Shown here: in pieces, positions 16,081-24,892 of the stretch
Position numbering within the stretch: the stretch's first letter is position 1
Layout: each line of letters starts with the position of its first letter
From: an uncultured Oscillospiraceae bacterium
GTDB lineage: Bacteria > Bacillota > Clostridia > Oscillospirales > Oscillospiraceae
Length of the DNA: 64,000 nt
Direction of reading: 5' to 3'
Assembly: GCA_934589835.1 (NCBI GenBank)
Contig: CAKTOK010000004.1
Coordinates: 1 to 64,000 of the forward strand
Translations under genes and position numbers: made by a program
The notes under the pieces: model-generated
Database searches by the model: none
Told to the model about the DNA's origin: nothing
The model's input: only the letters and a program-made list of their open reading frames with translations

Positions 16081-17265
16081 ATGGATATTTTCGCAAAGTG
16101 CTATGAGCCGTCTCTGGCCGGCGAGCTGAAGAAGAAAGGGGTATATCCTTACTTCCACGCCCTCCAGTCCCGGCAGGACGTGGAGGTGATGATGGAGGGC
16201 AAGCGCCGCATCATGCTGGGCTCCAACAACTATCTGGGGCTGACCACCGATCCGCTGGTGGTGGAGGCCGGTATCCGGGCGCTGGAGCGGTACGGCACCG
16301 GCTGCTCCGGCTCCCGCTTCCTCAACGGCACGCTGGAGATGCATCTGGAGCTGGAGGACGCGCTGGCCAGATTTCTGCGTAAGCCCGGGGTCGTCACATT
16401 CGGCACCGGCTTCCAGTCCAATGTGGGCATTATCTCCGCGCTGGTGGGGCGGCACGACTATGTGATCTGCGACCGGGAAAACCACGCCAGCATCTACGCC
16501 GGCTGCCAGATGTCCTACGGGAAGATGCTGCGCTACCGCCACAGCGACATGGCGGAGCTGGAGAAGTGCCTGCAGCGGGTGCCGGAGACGGCAGGCGCGC
16601 TGATCGTCACCGACGGCGTGTTCTCCATGGGCGGCGACATTGCCAAGCTGCCGGAGATCTGCGCGCTGGCGGAGCAGTACGGCGCACGGGTGATGGTGGA
16701 CGACGCCCACGGTCTGGGCGTGTTGGGCGAGGGCGGACGCGGCACCGCCAGCTACTTTGGGCTGGAGGACAAGGTGGATGTGTATATGGGCACGTTTTCC
16801 AAGTCGCTGGCATCGCTGGGCGGCTACATGGCCGCCTCGGCGGAGGTGGCGGAGTTCGTGCGCCACAACTCCCGCCCGTTCATCTTCTCGGCGTCCATCC
16901 CACCGGCCAACTGCGCCACGGCGCTGGCGGCGCTGCAGGTGCTGGAGCGGCATCCGGAGCTGCCGGAGCGGCTGCGCCAGCTCAGTATGTACGCCCGGGA
17001 GGGTCTGACGAAGCGGGGGCTGACCATCCGGCCCTCGGCGCTGGAGGCTCCTACGCCTATCATCCCCATCTATACCTACGAGACGTACCGGACCTTGCAG
17101 GTGGCGGCGGACATCTATGAGCGGGGCGTATATGTGAACCCCACGCTGCCGCCCGCCACGCCGGAGGGCGAGGCGCTGCTGCGTACCAGCTATATGGCCA
17201 CTCACACCGAGGCGCTGCTGGACGAGGCTATGGACATTATCGGCGAGGTGATGGCTCATGAGTAA
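16081..17265 (+). CDS. Alpha-oxoamine synthase resembling serine palmitoyltransferase
   Basis: 394 residues, fold-type I PLP enzyme that condenses an amino acid with an acyl-CoA or acyl-ACP. PLP contacts: His135 in DRENHASIYAG, Asp207-His210 in MVDDAHGLGV, Schiff-base Lys241. The lysine lies in GTFSKSLASLGGY, the form typical of serine palmitoyltransferase; KBL and BioF enzymes carry GTLGKA instead. So the likely product is a 3-keto long-chain base, though KBL or another oxoamine (such as a sulfonolipid precursor) cannot be excluded. ATG at 16081 with AAAGGAA. The SDR gene starts inside its last codons (8-base overlap), matching the two-step path to sphinganine. Confidence 0.82.
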   Translation: MDIFAKCYEPSLAGELKKKGVYPYFHALQSRQDVEVMMEGKRRIMLGSNNYLGLTTDPLVVEAGIRALERYGTGCSGSRFLNGTLEMHLELEDALARFLRKPGVVTFGTGFQSNVGIISALVGRHDYVICDRENHASIYAGCQMSYGKMLRYRHSDMAELEKCLQRVPETAGALIVTDGVFSMGGDIAKLPEICALAEQYGARVMVDDAHGLGVLGEGGRGTASYFGLEDKVDVYMGTFSKSLASLGGYMAASAEVAEFVRHNSRPFIFSASIPPANCATALAALQVLERHPELPERLRQLSMYAREGLTKRGLTIRPSALEAPTPIIPIYTYETYRTLQVAADIYERGVYVNPTLPPATPEGEALLRTSYMATHTEALLDEAMDIIGEVMAHE

Positions 17266-18055
17266 CCGCGTTGCCATCGTCACCGGCGGCACGTCCGGCA
17301 TCGGACGGGCCACGGCGCTGGCCCTGAAGGAGGCCGGCTGCACCGTATATGAGCTGTCCCGCCGCGCCCAGGGCGTGGAGGGACTGCACCACATCGTTGC
17401 TGACGTGACGAAGGAGGAGACGGTCCGCGCCGCCGTGGCGGAGATCATGGCGCGGGAGGGGCGCATCGACATTCTGGTGAACAACGCCGGCTTCGGCATC
17501 TCCGGCGCGGTGGAGTTCACCGCCACGGCGGATGCCAAGGAGCTGTTCGACGTGAACTTCTTCGGTATGGTGAATATGAACCGCGCGGTGGCGCCCCTTA
17601 TGCGGGCGGCGGGCCGCGGCCGCATCGTGAACCTCAGCTCCGTGGCGGCGCCGGTGCCTATCCCATTCCAGGCGTATTATTCCGCCACCAAGGCGGCGGT
17701 GAACGCCTACACCATGGCGCTGGCCAATGAGCTGAGGCCCTTCGGGGTGACGGTGTGCGCCGTCATGCCCGGGGATATCCACACCGGCTTCACGGCGGCG
17801 CGCCGGAAGATCGGCGAGGGGGACGACATCTATCAGGGTCGTATCAGCCGCTCCGTGGCCCGTATGGAGCACGACGAGCAAACGGGCATGGATCCCGCCA
17901 AGGCGGGAGGCTATGTGGCGAAGGTGGCGCTGCGGGAGGGGAACCATCACCCGCTGTATGCCATCCGCATCGACTATAAGTTCTTCGTGTTCCTGACGAA
18001 GGTGCTGCCGGCGCGGATGCTGAACTGGCTGATCTATCAGCTGTACGGCAAATAA
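17258..18055 (+). CDS. Short-chain dehydrogenase, candidate 3-ketosphinganine reductase
   Basis: 265 residues of the classical SDR family: NAD(P) motif TGGTSGIG at 9-16, NNAG at 75-78, catalytic Ser in LSSVA, and YSATK (Tyr141, Lys145). The C-terminal 35 residues are hydrophobic/basic (FFVFLTKVLPARMLNWLIYQ), suggesting membrane contact like KDSR enzymes. It overlaps the oxoamine synthase gene by 8 bases and so is translated with it. By that coupling it probably reduces the 3-keto product; this is inference. Ends at a double hairpin. Confidence 0.85.
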   Translation: MSNRVAIVTGGTSGIGRATALALKEAGCTVYELSRRAQGVEGLHHIVADVTKEETVRAAVAEIMAREGRIDILVNNAGFGISGAVEFTATADAKELFDVNFFGMVNMNRAVAPLMRAAGRGRIVNLSSVAAPVPIPFQAYYSATKAAVNAYTMALANELRPFGVTVCAVMPGDIHTGFTAARRKIGEGDDIYQGRISRSVARMEHDEQTGMDPAKAGGYVAKVALREGNHHPLYAIRIDYKFFVFLTKVLPARMLNWLIYQLYGK

Positions 18056-18059
18056 AAAA

Positions 18060-18129
18060 ACAGCGGCTGAACCCGCTGTATATACGGGAAAAAACCGCCC
18101 TCCGGCCATCAGCCGGAGGGCGGTTTTTT
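18060..18129 (+). terminator. Double hairpin terminator after the SDR gene
   Basis: First a 7-bp stem ACAGCGG/CCGCTGT, then an 18-bp perfect stem (18089-18106 with 18112-18129) flanked by A6 and T6, so it works on both strands and also ends the convergent DUF554 gene. Confidence 0.9.
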
Positions 18130-18145
18130 CGCGTTTTCGTATGGC

Positions 18146-18823
18146 TTACAGGAAGCGGCACAGCAGGATGGGGAACAGGATGGCAGGCATCATATTGAGG
18201 ATACGCAGCTTCGTTACGCCCAGCACGTTCAGGCCGATGCCGATGATGAGCAGGGAGCCGGTGAAGGTGATCTCCGCCAGCACCGCTTCGGTGAGCAGGG
18301 GGGCCACCAGCGAGGCCAGCAGAGCCATGAGGCCCTCCGTCAGCAGGACGCTGACGCCGGCAATGGCCACGCCGATGCCCAGAGAGCTGGAAAAGGCGAT
18401 GGCCGATACGCAGTCAATAACGGATTTGGCCAGCAGGACCGTGTGGTCATTCTTCAGGCCGCCGTCCAGTGCGCCCATAACGGCCATAGCTCCCACGGCG
18501 AACACCAGCGTGCCGGTGACGAAGCCCTCGGTGATGCGGCCCAGACCGCGGAAGCGATGCTGAAGCCAACTGCCCAGCCGTTCCACGGCCTCCTCAATGC
18601 CCAGCAGCTCGCCCACAATGGCACCCAGCATCAGGGACAGGATGGGGATGAGCTGGTTGCTGCCGGAGGACAGGCCGGACACGCCGATGCCGATGGAGAG
18701 AAGGCCCGCGCCGGACAGCAGAGTGTTTTTCATGCGGGCGGGCAGCAGCTTGCCGCCGAAGGTGCCCGCCAGACCGCCGACCGCGATGGCGGCGGTATTG
18801 ACCAATGTACCTGTGAGGATCAA
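18146..18823 (-). CDS. DUF554 family membrane protein
   Basis: 225 residues, six or so hydrophobic segments with many Gly, beginning LILTGTLVNTAAIAVGG, the conserved DUF554 N-terminus. Function unknown (transport suspected). I start at the TTG at 18823: GGAGGAGG is 9 bases upstream and the TTG overlaps the tcdA stop (TTGA). Third gene of a presumptive PPIase-tcdA-DUF554 transcript. Confidence 0.85.
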   Translation of the reverse strand: MILTGTLVNTAAIAVGGLAGTFGGKLLPARMKNTLLSGAGLLSIGIGVSGLSSGSNQLIPILSLMLGAIVGELLGIEEAVERLGSWLQHRFRGLGRITEGFVTGTLVFAVGAMAVMGALDGGLKNDHTVLLAKSVIDCVSAIAFSSSLGIGVAIAGVSVLLTEGLMALLASLVAPLLTEAVLAEITFTGSLLIIGIGLNVLGVTKLRILNMMPAILFPILLCRFL

Positions 18824-19545
18824 GGGATCAGACCTCCTCCGTTGATGAGGTCGCGGACCACCACGCTGCCCATCAGAAGACCCGCGGTGGCGGGGACCCA
18901 CGCCACGCTGGCGGGGACGGAGCGCCGTCCCGGGGGCGGCGTCTCCAGCTGCTGGGTCTCGGCAGGCGGCTCCGGACTGAACACCACCTTCAGGTGGCGG
19001 ATGTCACGGCTGCGAAGCTCCTTACGCATGACCCGGGCCAGCGGACAGCCGCTGGTCTCGGAGATGTCGGACACCCGCAGCAACGTGGGGTCCAGCTTGT
19101 TGCCGGTGCCCAGTGCCGTCAGGATGGGGATGCGGCGCAGACGGGCCTGCTCGATCAGGTCCAGCTTGCAGCTGACAAGATCGATGGCGTCCACGATGTA
19201 ATCGTAATGGGAATGGAAAAAATCGTCGCGGTGGGCAGCGTCGTAGGTGGCGCAGAGAGGGTGGAGCCGGATATCGGGGGAGATGTCGCGGCAGCGGGCC
19301 GCGGCGGCCTCCGCCTTGTACCGGCCTACCGTGGAGTGCAGGGCGTACAGCTGGCGATTGATATTGGTGACGGACACGGTGTCCTGATCCACCAGCGTCA
19401 GCTCGCCCACACCGCTGCGGGCAAGGCACTCTACGACATAGCTGCCCACGCCGCCAAGGCCGAAAACGGCCACATGGCAGCGGGACAGCTTGTCCAGCGC
19501 GTCGGCGCCCAGAAGCATCTGGGTACGCAGAAACGCTTCCTTCAT
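18820..19545 (-). CDS. tcdA: tRNA threonylcarbamoyladenosine dehydratase (TcdA/CsdL)
   Basis: 241 residues of the E1-like ThiF family: nucleotide-binding GLGGVGSYVVECLARSGVG, NINRQL, VDAID. TcdA cyclises t6A37 to ct6A in tRNAs reading ANN codons, using ATP. The start codon follows the stop of the upstream gene by 4 bases with no clear ribosome site, implying coupled translation. Overlaps DUF554 by 4 bases. Confidence 0.92.
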   Translation of the reverse strand: MKEAFLRTQMLLGADALDKLSRCHVAVFGLGGVGSYVVECLARSGVGELTLVDQDTVSVTNINRQLYALHSTVGRYKAEAAAARCRDISPDIRLHPLCATYDAAHRDDFFHSHYDYIVDAIDLVSCKLDLIEQARLRRIPILTALGTGNKLDPTLLRVSDISETSGCPLARVMRKELRSRDIRHLKVVFSPEPPAETQQLETPPPGRRSVPASVAWVPATAGLLMGSVVVRDLINGGGLIP

Positions 19546-19549
19546 GCAG

Positions 19550-21124
19550 TTAGCCTACGTACTTCATGCCGCTCTCCTGCTGGGCGCCGGCGGCTTCCAC
19601 CAGAGACTCGCACCAGTCGTTGTAGTCCTTGCTGACCAGCGCCTTCTCCACAGTGACCTGCCAGGCGGGGATATCCTCGCCCACATAGTACATGACATGG
19701 TAGCCGGTGTAGCTGCCCTCGTTGTAGACGATACCGGTGTCGCCGGTCTTGCGGGCGGGATCGAAGCACCAGTCGTTGAACTCGGTGACCATCTGACCCT
19801 TGAGGACCTTGGTGTACAGGCCGCCGTTGGTGTTGGAGCCGGTGTCCTCGCTGAGCAGGTTGGCCAGCGCGGCGAAGGCGTCCTCGGTGCCGCCGTTGGA
19901 CTGCCACTGGGTCAGGGCGTCCTCGGCCTTGGCCTTGGCCGCGTCCTTCAGGGCCTGCAGGTCGGCGTCATACGTTTCCGAGCTGCTGTCCAGAGAGGAG
20001 GAGTCCACCTGGAACAGGATGTGGCGCACGTCCACGGAACTGTACTCCTGACGGCCGATAGAGTGGAACAGCACCAGATAGCAGCTGGGATCATCGTCCA
20101 CGATAGCGCAGTCATCGGCCTTGCGGGCGCTGTCGAACACCCAGGCGTTCATGGCGGAGCCGTTGTTGGAGCCGGCGTCCACGGAGCCGTAGGTGCCGAT
20201 GTCCTCATAATCCTTGGCGATGGCCGCCAGCGTCTCACCGGCCTGATAGCGCTCCAGCGCGGCGGCAGCGGCCTCTGCGGCGGCTTCCTTGGCGGCGGCG
20301 GACGCCTCCTCCGTGGGCTCCACGGTGTTGCCGTCGGCATCAGTGGTGGAGGCGGCGCTGCCCTTGAAGTAGATATACTCATAGGAGGCCACGTCGAAGG
20401 TGGACTTGTTGTCCTGATAATACTGCTCCAGCTGGTCGGCGGTATAGCTCAGGTCCTCCTGATAGTGCTGCATATAGTGGGTGGCCACCTCGTCCAGCGT
20501 CAGCATTTCCCGGAAGGTGCTGACGGTCATGGTGCTGCCGTAGAGGAGCTTCAGGTAGGCCTTCAGGGTGTAGCCCTGACTCTTGGCGCCGGAGGTGAGG
20601 CTGTTCAGCGTCTCCTCTACCTCGGCGCGGATATCATCGTCGGCGCCCATGCCGTTGGCATCGGCCTCCTTGGCGGCCATGACCTGCATGGACAGCTGGC
20701 GGATGGCGTAGTCGCGGAGATACTGATCCCAGGTGATGTCGCCCTCATCGGTGACGCCCATCAGCATCTTGGCCATGGAGCTCATGGTCTGGCTGTCCAG
20801 AGACTTGCTGGTATCCAGACCGTAATAGTTGGCATAGCCGGAGGTGGCGATCCCGTTGTACAGGCCCTTATAGTAGTAGTTCAGCTGGGCGGAGGTGTAC
20901 TTCTCGCCGTCGATGGTGACGGCTGCGGCACTGCGCTGCAGCACGCCGGAGTTCACCACCAGCAGCAGGGCGGCCACCAGCACGAACACCACGGCGATGG
21001 CGCCGTACAGACGGCTGGTCTTGCGCTGCTTGGCTTTTTCCTCCGCCTCGCGGATGGCCTTGGGGTCCTGAATGCCCTGACTGGCCAGATCCTGACGGTT
21101 CTTCTTTTCTCTTGATGCGCTCAT
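19550..21124 (-). CDS. Membrane-anchored peptidylprolyl isomerase-like protein (PrsA/SurA type)
   Basis: 524 residues. A basic cytoplasmic N-terminus (REKKNRQDL...EKAKQRKTSRLYG) is followed by one transmembrane helix near 40-60 and an extracellular part with an N-terminal SurA-like helical region and PPIC-type segments (VDVRHILFQVDSS, FAALANLLSEDTGSNTNGG). It probably helps secreted proteins fold. The low-complexity acidic/Ala stretch near 255-280 is a linker. ATG at 21124 chosen because GAGAGG lies about 9 bases upstream; nearer ATGs abut the site. First gene of the tcdA unit. Confidence 0.82.
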   Translation of the reverse strand: MSASREKKNRQDLASQGIQDPKAIREAEEKAKQRKTSRLYGAIAVVFVLVAALLLVVNSGVLQRSAAAVTIDGEKYTSAQLNYYYKGLYNGIATSGYANYYGLDTSKSLDSQTMSSMAKMLMGVTDEGDITWDQYLRDYAIRQLSMQVMAAKEADANGMGADDDIRAEVEETLNSLTSGAKSQGYTLKAYLKLLYGSTMTVSTFREMLTLDEVATHYMQHYQEDLSYTADQLEQYYQDNKSTFDVASYEYIYFKGSAASTTDADGNTVEPTEEASAAAKEAAAEAAAAALERYQAGETLAAIAKDYEDIGTYGSVDAGSNNGSAMNAWVFDSARKADDCAIVDDDPSCYLVLFHSIGRQEYSSVDVRHILFQVDSSSLDSSSETYDADLQALKDAAKAKAEDALTQWQSNGGTEDAFAALANLLSEDTGSNTNGGLYTKVLKGQMVTEFNDWCFDPARKTGDTGIVYNEGSYTGYHVMYYVGEDIPAWQVTVEKALVSKDYNDWCESLVEAAGAQQESGMKYVG

Positions 21125-21297
21125 TTGCTTCATTCCTCTCAAAAACGGGCGGAATACGCCCTTGGTGATAAAATGCCTGATTATTATACAGGATAATCAG
21201 GCGTTCCGCAAGGGGGAAAGCGGCGGGAATTTGTGAACATTCCGGAAGGGCGGTCCTGTTCCGGCAGAAAATGGCGGGGAAAACCTGCAAAACAGAG

Positions 21298-21335
21298 AAA
21301 AAAGCGCCGCCTCCGCACAGGGCAGAGGCGGCGCT
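21298..21335 (-). terminator. Terminator of the 6S-like RNA
   Basis: 11-bp stem AGCGCCGCCTC / GAGGCGGCGCT with six U residues on the minus strand, directly abutting the closing stem of the RNA. Confidence 0.85.
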
Positions 21336-21515
21336 CAGCGATGGGCAGCGGCCAAGTTATAACCTGCACAACTCGCAGGTGGGTCGTCTCCAACTGACTT
21401 TACTGCTTCCAACTTCCAGCCGCAGCGCGCAGCCGGGAGGCCTGCAAACCATCTGTTGATCCGACGTCCCCTATAACCAATGTCAGGATAAAAAAGACCG
21501 CTGCCCATCGCTGAG
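21334..21515 (-). ncRNA. ssrS: Structured RNA, probably 6S RNA (SsrS)
   Basis: On the minus strand an 18-bp perfect closing stem (21498-21515 with 21334-21351) encloses about 146 bases. Inside are a T-rich 5' bubble, a small 3'-side hairpin ACCTGC/GCAGGT, an inner stem GGGaCGTC/GACGaCCC and a GC-rich apical hairpin. This plan (closing stem, large central bubble with a 3' hairpin, terminal stem) and the size fit 6S RNA, which binds SigA holoenzyme in stationary phase. A further hairpin, GGCGGGC/GCCCGCC, precedes it, and a terminator follows. No protein gene lies in 21143-21613. Alternative: another housekeeping or cis RNA. Confidence 0.6.
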
Positions 21516-21613
21516 GGCGGGCACGTCGCCGCGCCCGCCGGACTCTCCTTATAGTGTACCAGCTCCGTCCGTCGGATAAAGGCGGAAGAGGGCGGGAAGA
21601 AAAAGGCAATTCC

Positions 21614-21910
21614 TCAGTTGTCGCCGTCCTCGTCGTCCATGAGCTGCTCCATGAACAGGTCATAGACGCGGTCCAGCTCCTCGTCGCTGTCCAGCGTGCT
21701 CAGCAGCTCCTCACCGTTTTCCGTGATGGATTTGAGGATCACCAGACCGAACTCCTCTGCGGCGGCTTCGTCCGCATCGTCGTCCACCGTGGGGAAAAAG
21801 GCCATATAGGTCTGGCCGTCCACCTCGATGGCGTCCACATATTCCAGCTCGATCTCGTTGCCGTCCTCATCGGTCAGGGTGATAAAATTGGGGCCGAATT
21901 CCTCGCTCAT
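21614..21910 (-). CDS. DUF1292 family protein
   Basis: 98 residues, strongly acidic (DDDADEAAAEEF, MDDEDGDN at the end), with the DUF1292 core NFITLTDEDGNEIELEYVDAIEVDG. Function unknown; common in Firmicutes. ATG at 21910 with AGGAGG 8 bases upstream. Lies just upstream of the 6S-like RNA on the same strand. Confidence 0.85.
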   Translation of the reverse strand: MSEEFGPNFITLTDEDGNEIELEYVDAIEVDGQTYMAFFPTVDDDADEAAAEEFGLVILKSITENGEELLSTLDSDEELDRVYDLFMEQLMDDEDGDN

Positions 21911-22195
21911 GGGAAAACCTCCTTCATAGTGGTGCATGGCTACATCATAACGGGTCCGGCGGAAAAAAGCAAGCGCGATTCCGGCGGATTTTCCGGCGCA
22001 TGAGGACTGAAAACAGCCGGAAACGGGTAAAATGAGGGAATTCGCAGTCGGCAGAGGATGATTTTTCGCCAAATATCAGAATTTACACAGTTGACAGGCG
22101 TGGTAAAATAATCCTTATAGTGGGTTTTTATAGGGCTTTCGCGGGGAAATACCCGCATCCCACACTGAGTAACAAAGAAAGGAAGGTGCCCTGTG

Positions 22196-24793
22196 ATGGA
22201 AGGACCCAGACGCAGAAGGCCGGCCGCCCACACTGAACGGCCGCAGCAGAGCGCCAAACACATAGACAGCAGCGAGCGGGAGCGCCCGCAGACCCGCCGC
22301 CGCAGCGGCGGACGCAAGGCCGGACGGATCATCGGAACGCTGCTGCTGGTGCTCGTACTGACCGGCGCCATCTTCGCCGGAATCTTCTCCGCCTACATCA
22401 ACAGTACGATGCGGGGCAAGGTGGAGATCTATCTGGACGAGTTCGAGTCGAGGGTATCCACGGAGCTGTACTATCAGGAGCCGTCCACCGGTGAGTGGAC
22501 CATGTACCATACGCTGTTTCTGGACTCGGAGAACCGCATCTGGGCCGATCTGGACCAGATCCCCAAATACTTGCAGGAGGCCGCCGTGGCCATTGAGGAC
22601 CGGCGGTTCTGCTCCCACCACGGCGTGGACTGGTACGGCACGGGCCGCGCCATTCTCAGCACCCTGTTCGGCGGCAGTGTGCAGGGCGGCTCCACCATCA
22701 CCCAACAGCTGGTGAAGAATGTCACCAAGGACAACCAGAACACCGTGAAGCGCAAGGTGATGGAGATCTACCGTGCGCTGGAGCTGGAGAAGCGCTATGA
22801 AAAGGACGAGATCCTGGAGGCCTATCTCAACGAGGTCTATTTCGGCCACAGCTGCTACGGCGTGGTGACGGCGGCGCTCACCTATTTCAATAAGGACGTG
22901 TCGGAGCTGACGCTGGCGGAGTGCGCCAGCCTCATCGCCATCACCAACAACCCCTCGCTGTACGACCCCATGGAGGCCACCTGGAGCCGTGAAAACAACC
23001 GCGACCGGCAGCTGCTGGTGCTGGGCGCTATGCTCAAGCAGGGCAAGATCGACGAGGCCGCCTATGAGGAGGCCAAGGCGGAGAATTTCGCGTTTACCAA
23101 CGGCTATACCATTCTGGGCGACTATGTGGGTGCAGACCCCGACAAGCAGCAGGAGGAGACTGCTGTGGACACCACACCGGAGGAGCCGCTCCCCTCTCAA
23201 CAGGAGGACGAGCCCAAGACCACCAAGGCCAGCCAGTCCTACTTCACCGACGCGGTCATCGAGGACGTGGCCAAGGCGCTGGTGGAGAAGCTGGGGCTGA
23301 CGGATGTGACCGATGCCGACGGCTCTGTGACCACCGCGCTGGAGCAGGGGGTCAAGATGGTGTACGGCAAGGGCTATAAGATCTACACCACCCAGAATCC
23401 GGACTATCAGAGGATCGCCGAGGAGGTCTGCTCCGATACCGACAACCTGCCGTATACGGCCAGCTATACCGATGCCAGCGGCGAGAAGCAGACGGAGCAG
23501 CTGCAGCTCGGCATGACCATCGTGGATCCCTACACCGGTTATGTGGTGGCCATGGTGGGCGGCGCAGGCGTCAAGACGGTGGACCGCGGCTGGAACTGGG
23601 CCACGTCCACGCGGCAATGCGGCTCCGCCATCAAGCCCATCTCCGTCTATGCGCCGGCGCTGGATGACGGCACCATCAACGGCGCCAGCACCATCGACGA
23701 CTACCCTGTGTTGGTGCTGAACGACACAGCGTATCCCAAGAACTCCAATGGCCGCTACATGGGCCTGACCCCGCTGCACACGGCCATCGCCAAATCCACC
23801 AACACCTGCGCCGTCCGTGTGGTACAGGAGTACGGCACGGGCCGGTCCTATGACTTCATGACCAACAAGCTGGGCTTCACCACTCTGACATTCCAGGATT
23901 CCCAGCAGGTGGGCAATATGGGTCTGGGCGGTCTGGATCGCGGCGTTACCACAGAGGAGATGGCGGCGGCCTTCGGCGCCTTTGTCAATGAGGGCATCTA
24001 CACCGCGCCCCACACCTTCGTTCGCGTGGAGGATGCCGACGGCAATGTGGTGCTGGAAAACGAGGCCAAGTCTCAGGTGGCCATGAAGGACACCACGGCG
24101 GCGCTGATGAACAGCCTTCTGCAGGAGGTGGTCAACGCCGGTACCGGCTATGAGGGCCGGATCAGCGGGATGCACGTGGCCGGCAAGACCGGTACCACCA
24201 ACAACGACCAGGACCGCTATTTCGTGGGGTACACCCCGTATTACAGCTGTGCCGTGTGGGTGGGCTATGCCCACAACCAGCGCATCGTGGCCAGCGGCAA
24301 TCCCGCCGCGTCCATGTGGCAGAAGGCCATGAGCCGCATCCATGCGGAGCTGGAGGACAAGGACTTCTTCTCGTGCTCCGGTCTGACGCAGGTGCAGGTC
24401 TGCGCCGACAGCGGACTGCTGGCCACGGACAGCTGCGCCGAGGACTGCCGCGGCAGCCGCGTGTACACGGCGCTGGTGGCGGCGGACAACGCGCCGTCGG
24501 CTTACTGCGAGATGCACACCAGCCCCATCTACACCGTGGCGTTCACCGACGAGAACGGCGAGACCACCATGGCCACCGGCTCCAAGCTGGACTATCAGCG
24601 CCAGCGGCTGGAGGGCTTCGAGGACATCGAGGCGGAGGACGACTTCATGCTGGTGGACGGCTGGTTCGACTGGGACGGCTGGGATGATTTCTTCGGCAGC
24701 AGCGACGATGAGGACAACGCGCCGGACGGCAATGCGCCCAACGGCGGCAGCACCGACGATGGTGAGGGACTCACCAGCAGCTGGTGGAACTGA
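22196..24793 (+). CDS. Class A penicillin-binding protein (PBP1A type)
   Basis: 865 residues. Basic cytoplasmic tail, one transmembrane helix at about 45-65, GT51 glycosyltransferase domain (EDRRFCSHHGVD, GGSTITQQLVKN) and a transpeptidase domain with SAIK (active Ser), STN and KTGTT. It polymerises and cross-links peptidoglycan. A Pro/Glu/Thr linker near 320-345 and an acidic/Gly/Asn C-terminal tail after about 810 are unstructured. Start at ATG 22196 (GGAAGG 9 bases upstream); a GTG directly before it is possible. TTGACA at 22091 lies upstream, but no -10 fits it at the usual spacing. Confidence 0.94.
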   Translation: MEGPRRRRPAAHTERPQQSAKHIDSSERERPQTRRRSGGRKAGRIIGTLLLVLVLTGAIFAGIFSAYINSTMRGKVEIYLDEFESRVSTELYYQEPSTGEWTMYHTLFLDSENRIWADLDQIPKYLQEAAVAIEDRRFCSHHGVDWYGTGRAILSTLFGGSVQGGSTITQQLVKNVTKDNQNTVKRKVMEIYRALELEKRYEKDEILEAYLNEVYFGHSCYGVVTAALTYFNKDVSELTLAECASLIAITNNPSLYDPMEATWSRENNRDRQLLVLGAMLKQGKIDEAAYEEAKAENFAFTNGYTILGDYVGADPDKQQEETAVDTTPEEPLPSQQEDEPKTTKASQSYFTDAVIEDVAKALVEKLGLTDVTDADGSVTTALEQGVKMVYGKGYKIYTTQNPDYQRIAEEVCSDTDNLPYTASYTDASGEKQTEQLQLGMTIVDPYTGYVVAMVGGAGVKTVDRGWNWATSTRQCGSAIKPISVYAPALDDGTINGASTIDDYPVLVLNDTAYPKNSNGRYMGLTPLHTAIAKSTNTCAVRVVQEYGTGRSYDFMTNKLGFTTLTFQDSQQVGNMGLGGLDRGVTTEEMAAAFGAFVNEGIYTAPHTFVRVEDADGNVVLENEAKSQVAMKDTTAALMNSLLQEVVNAGTGYEGRISGMHVAGKTGTTNNDQDRYFVGYTPYYSCAVWVGYAHNQRIVASGNPAASMWQKAMSRIHAELEDKDFFSCSGLTQVQVCADSGLLATDSCAEDCRGSRVYTALVAADNAPSAYCEMHTSPIYTVAFTDENGETTMATGSKLDYQRQRLEGFEDIEAEDDFMLVDGWFDWDGWDDFFGSSDDEDNAPDGNAPNGGSTDDGEGLTSSWWN

Positions 24794-24804
24794 ATCCGGT
24801 GCAG

Positions 24805-24842
24805 AAGGACCGGCGGCCCTGCGGGGCGGCCGGTCCTTTTCT
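24805..24842 (+). terminator. Terminator after the PBP gene
   Basis: 10-bp stem AAGGACCGGC / GCCGGTCCTT with a GC-rich inner stem and TTTTC. Confidence 0.85.
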
Positions 24843-24857
24843 TTGCGGCTCCTTAAC

Positions 24858-24886
24858 TCGACTGTGCGCCGATTTTCTGGTATACT
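24858..24886 (+). promoter_or_regulatory. Promoter of the CNNM-type transporter leader
   Basis: TCGACT, 17-bp spacer, TATACT with an extended -10 TGG. Transcription would start near 24893, leaving a leader of about 205 bases. Confidence 0.65.
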
Positions 24887-24892
24887 GCTCTC

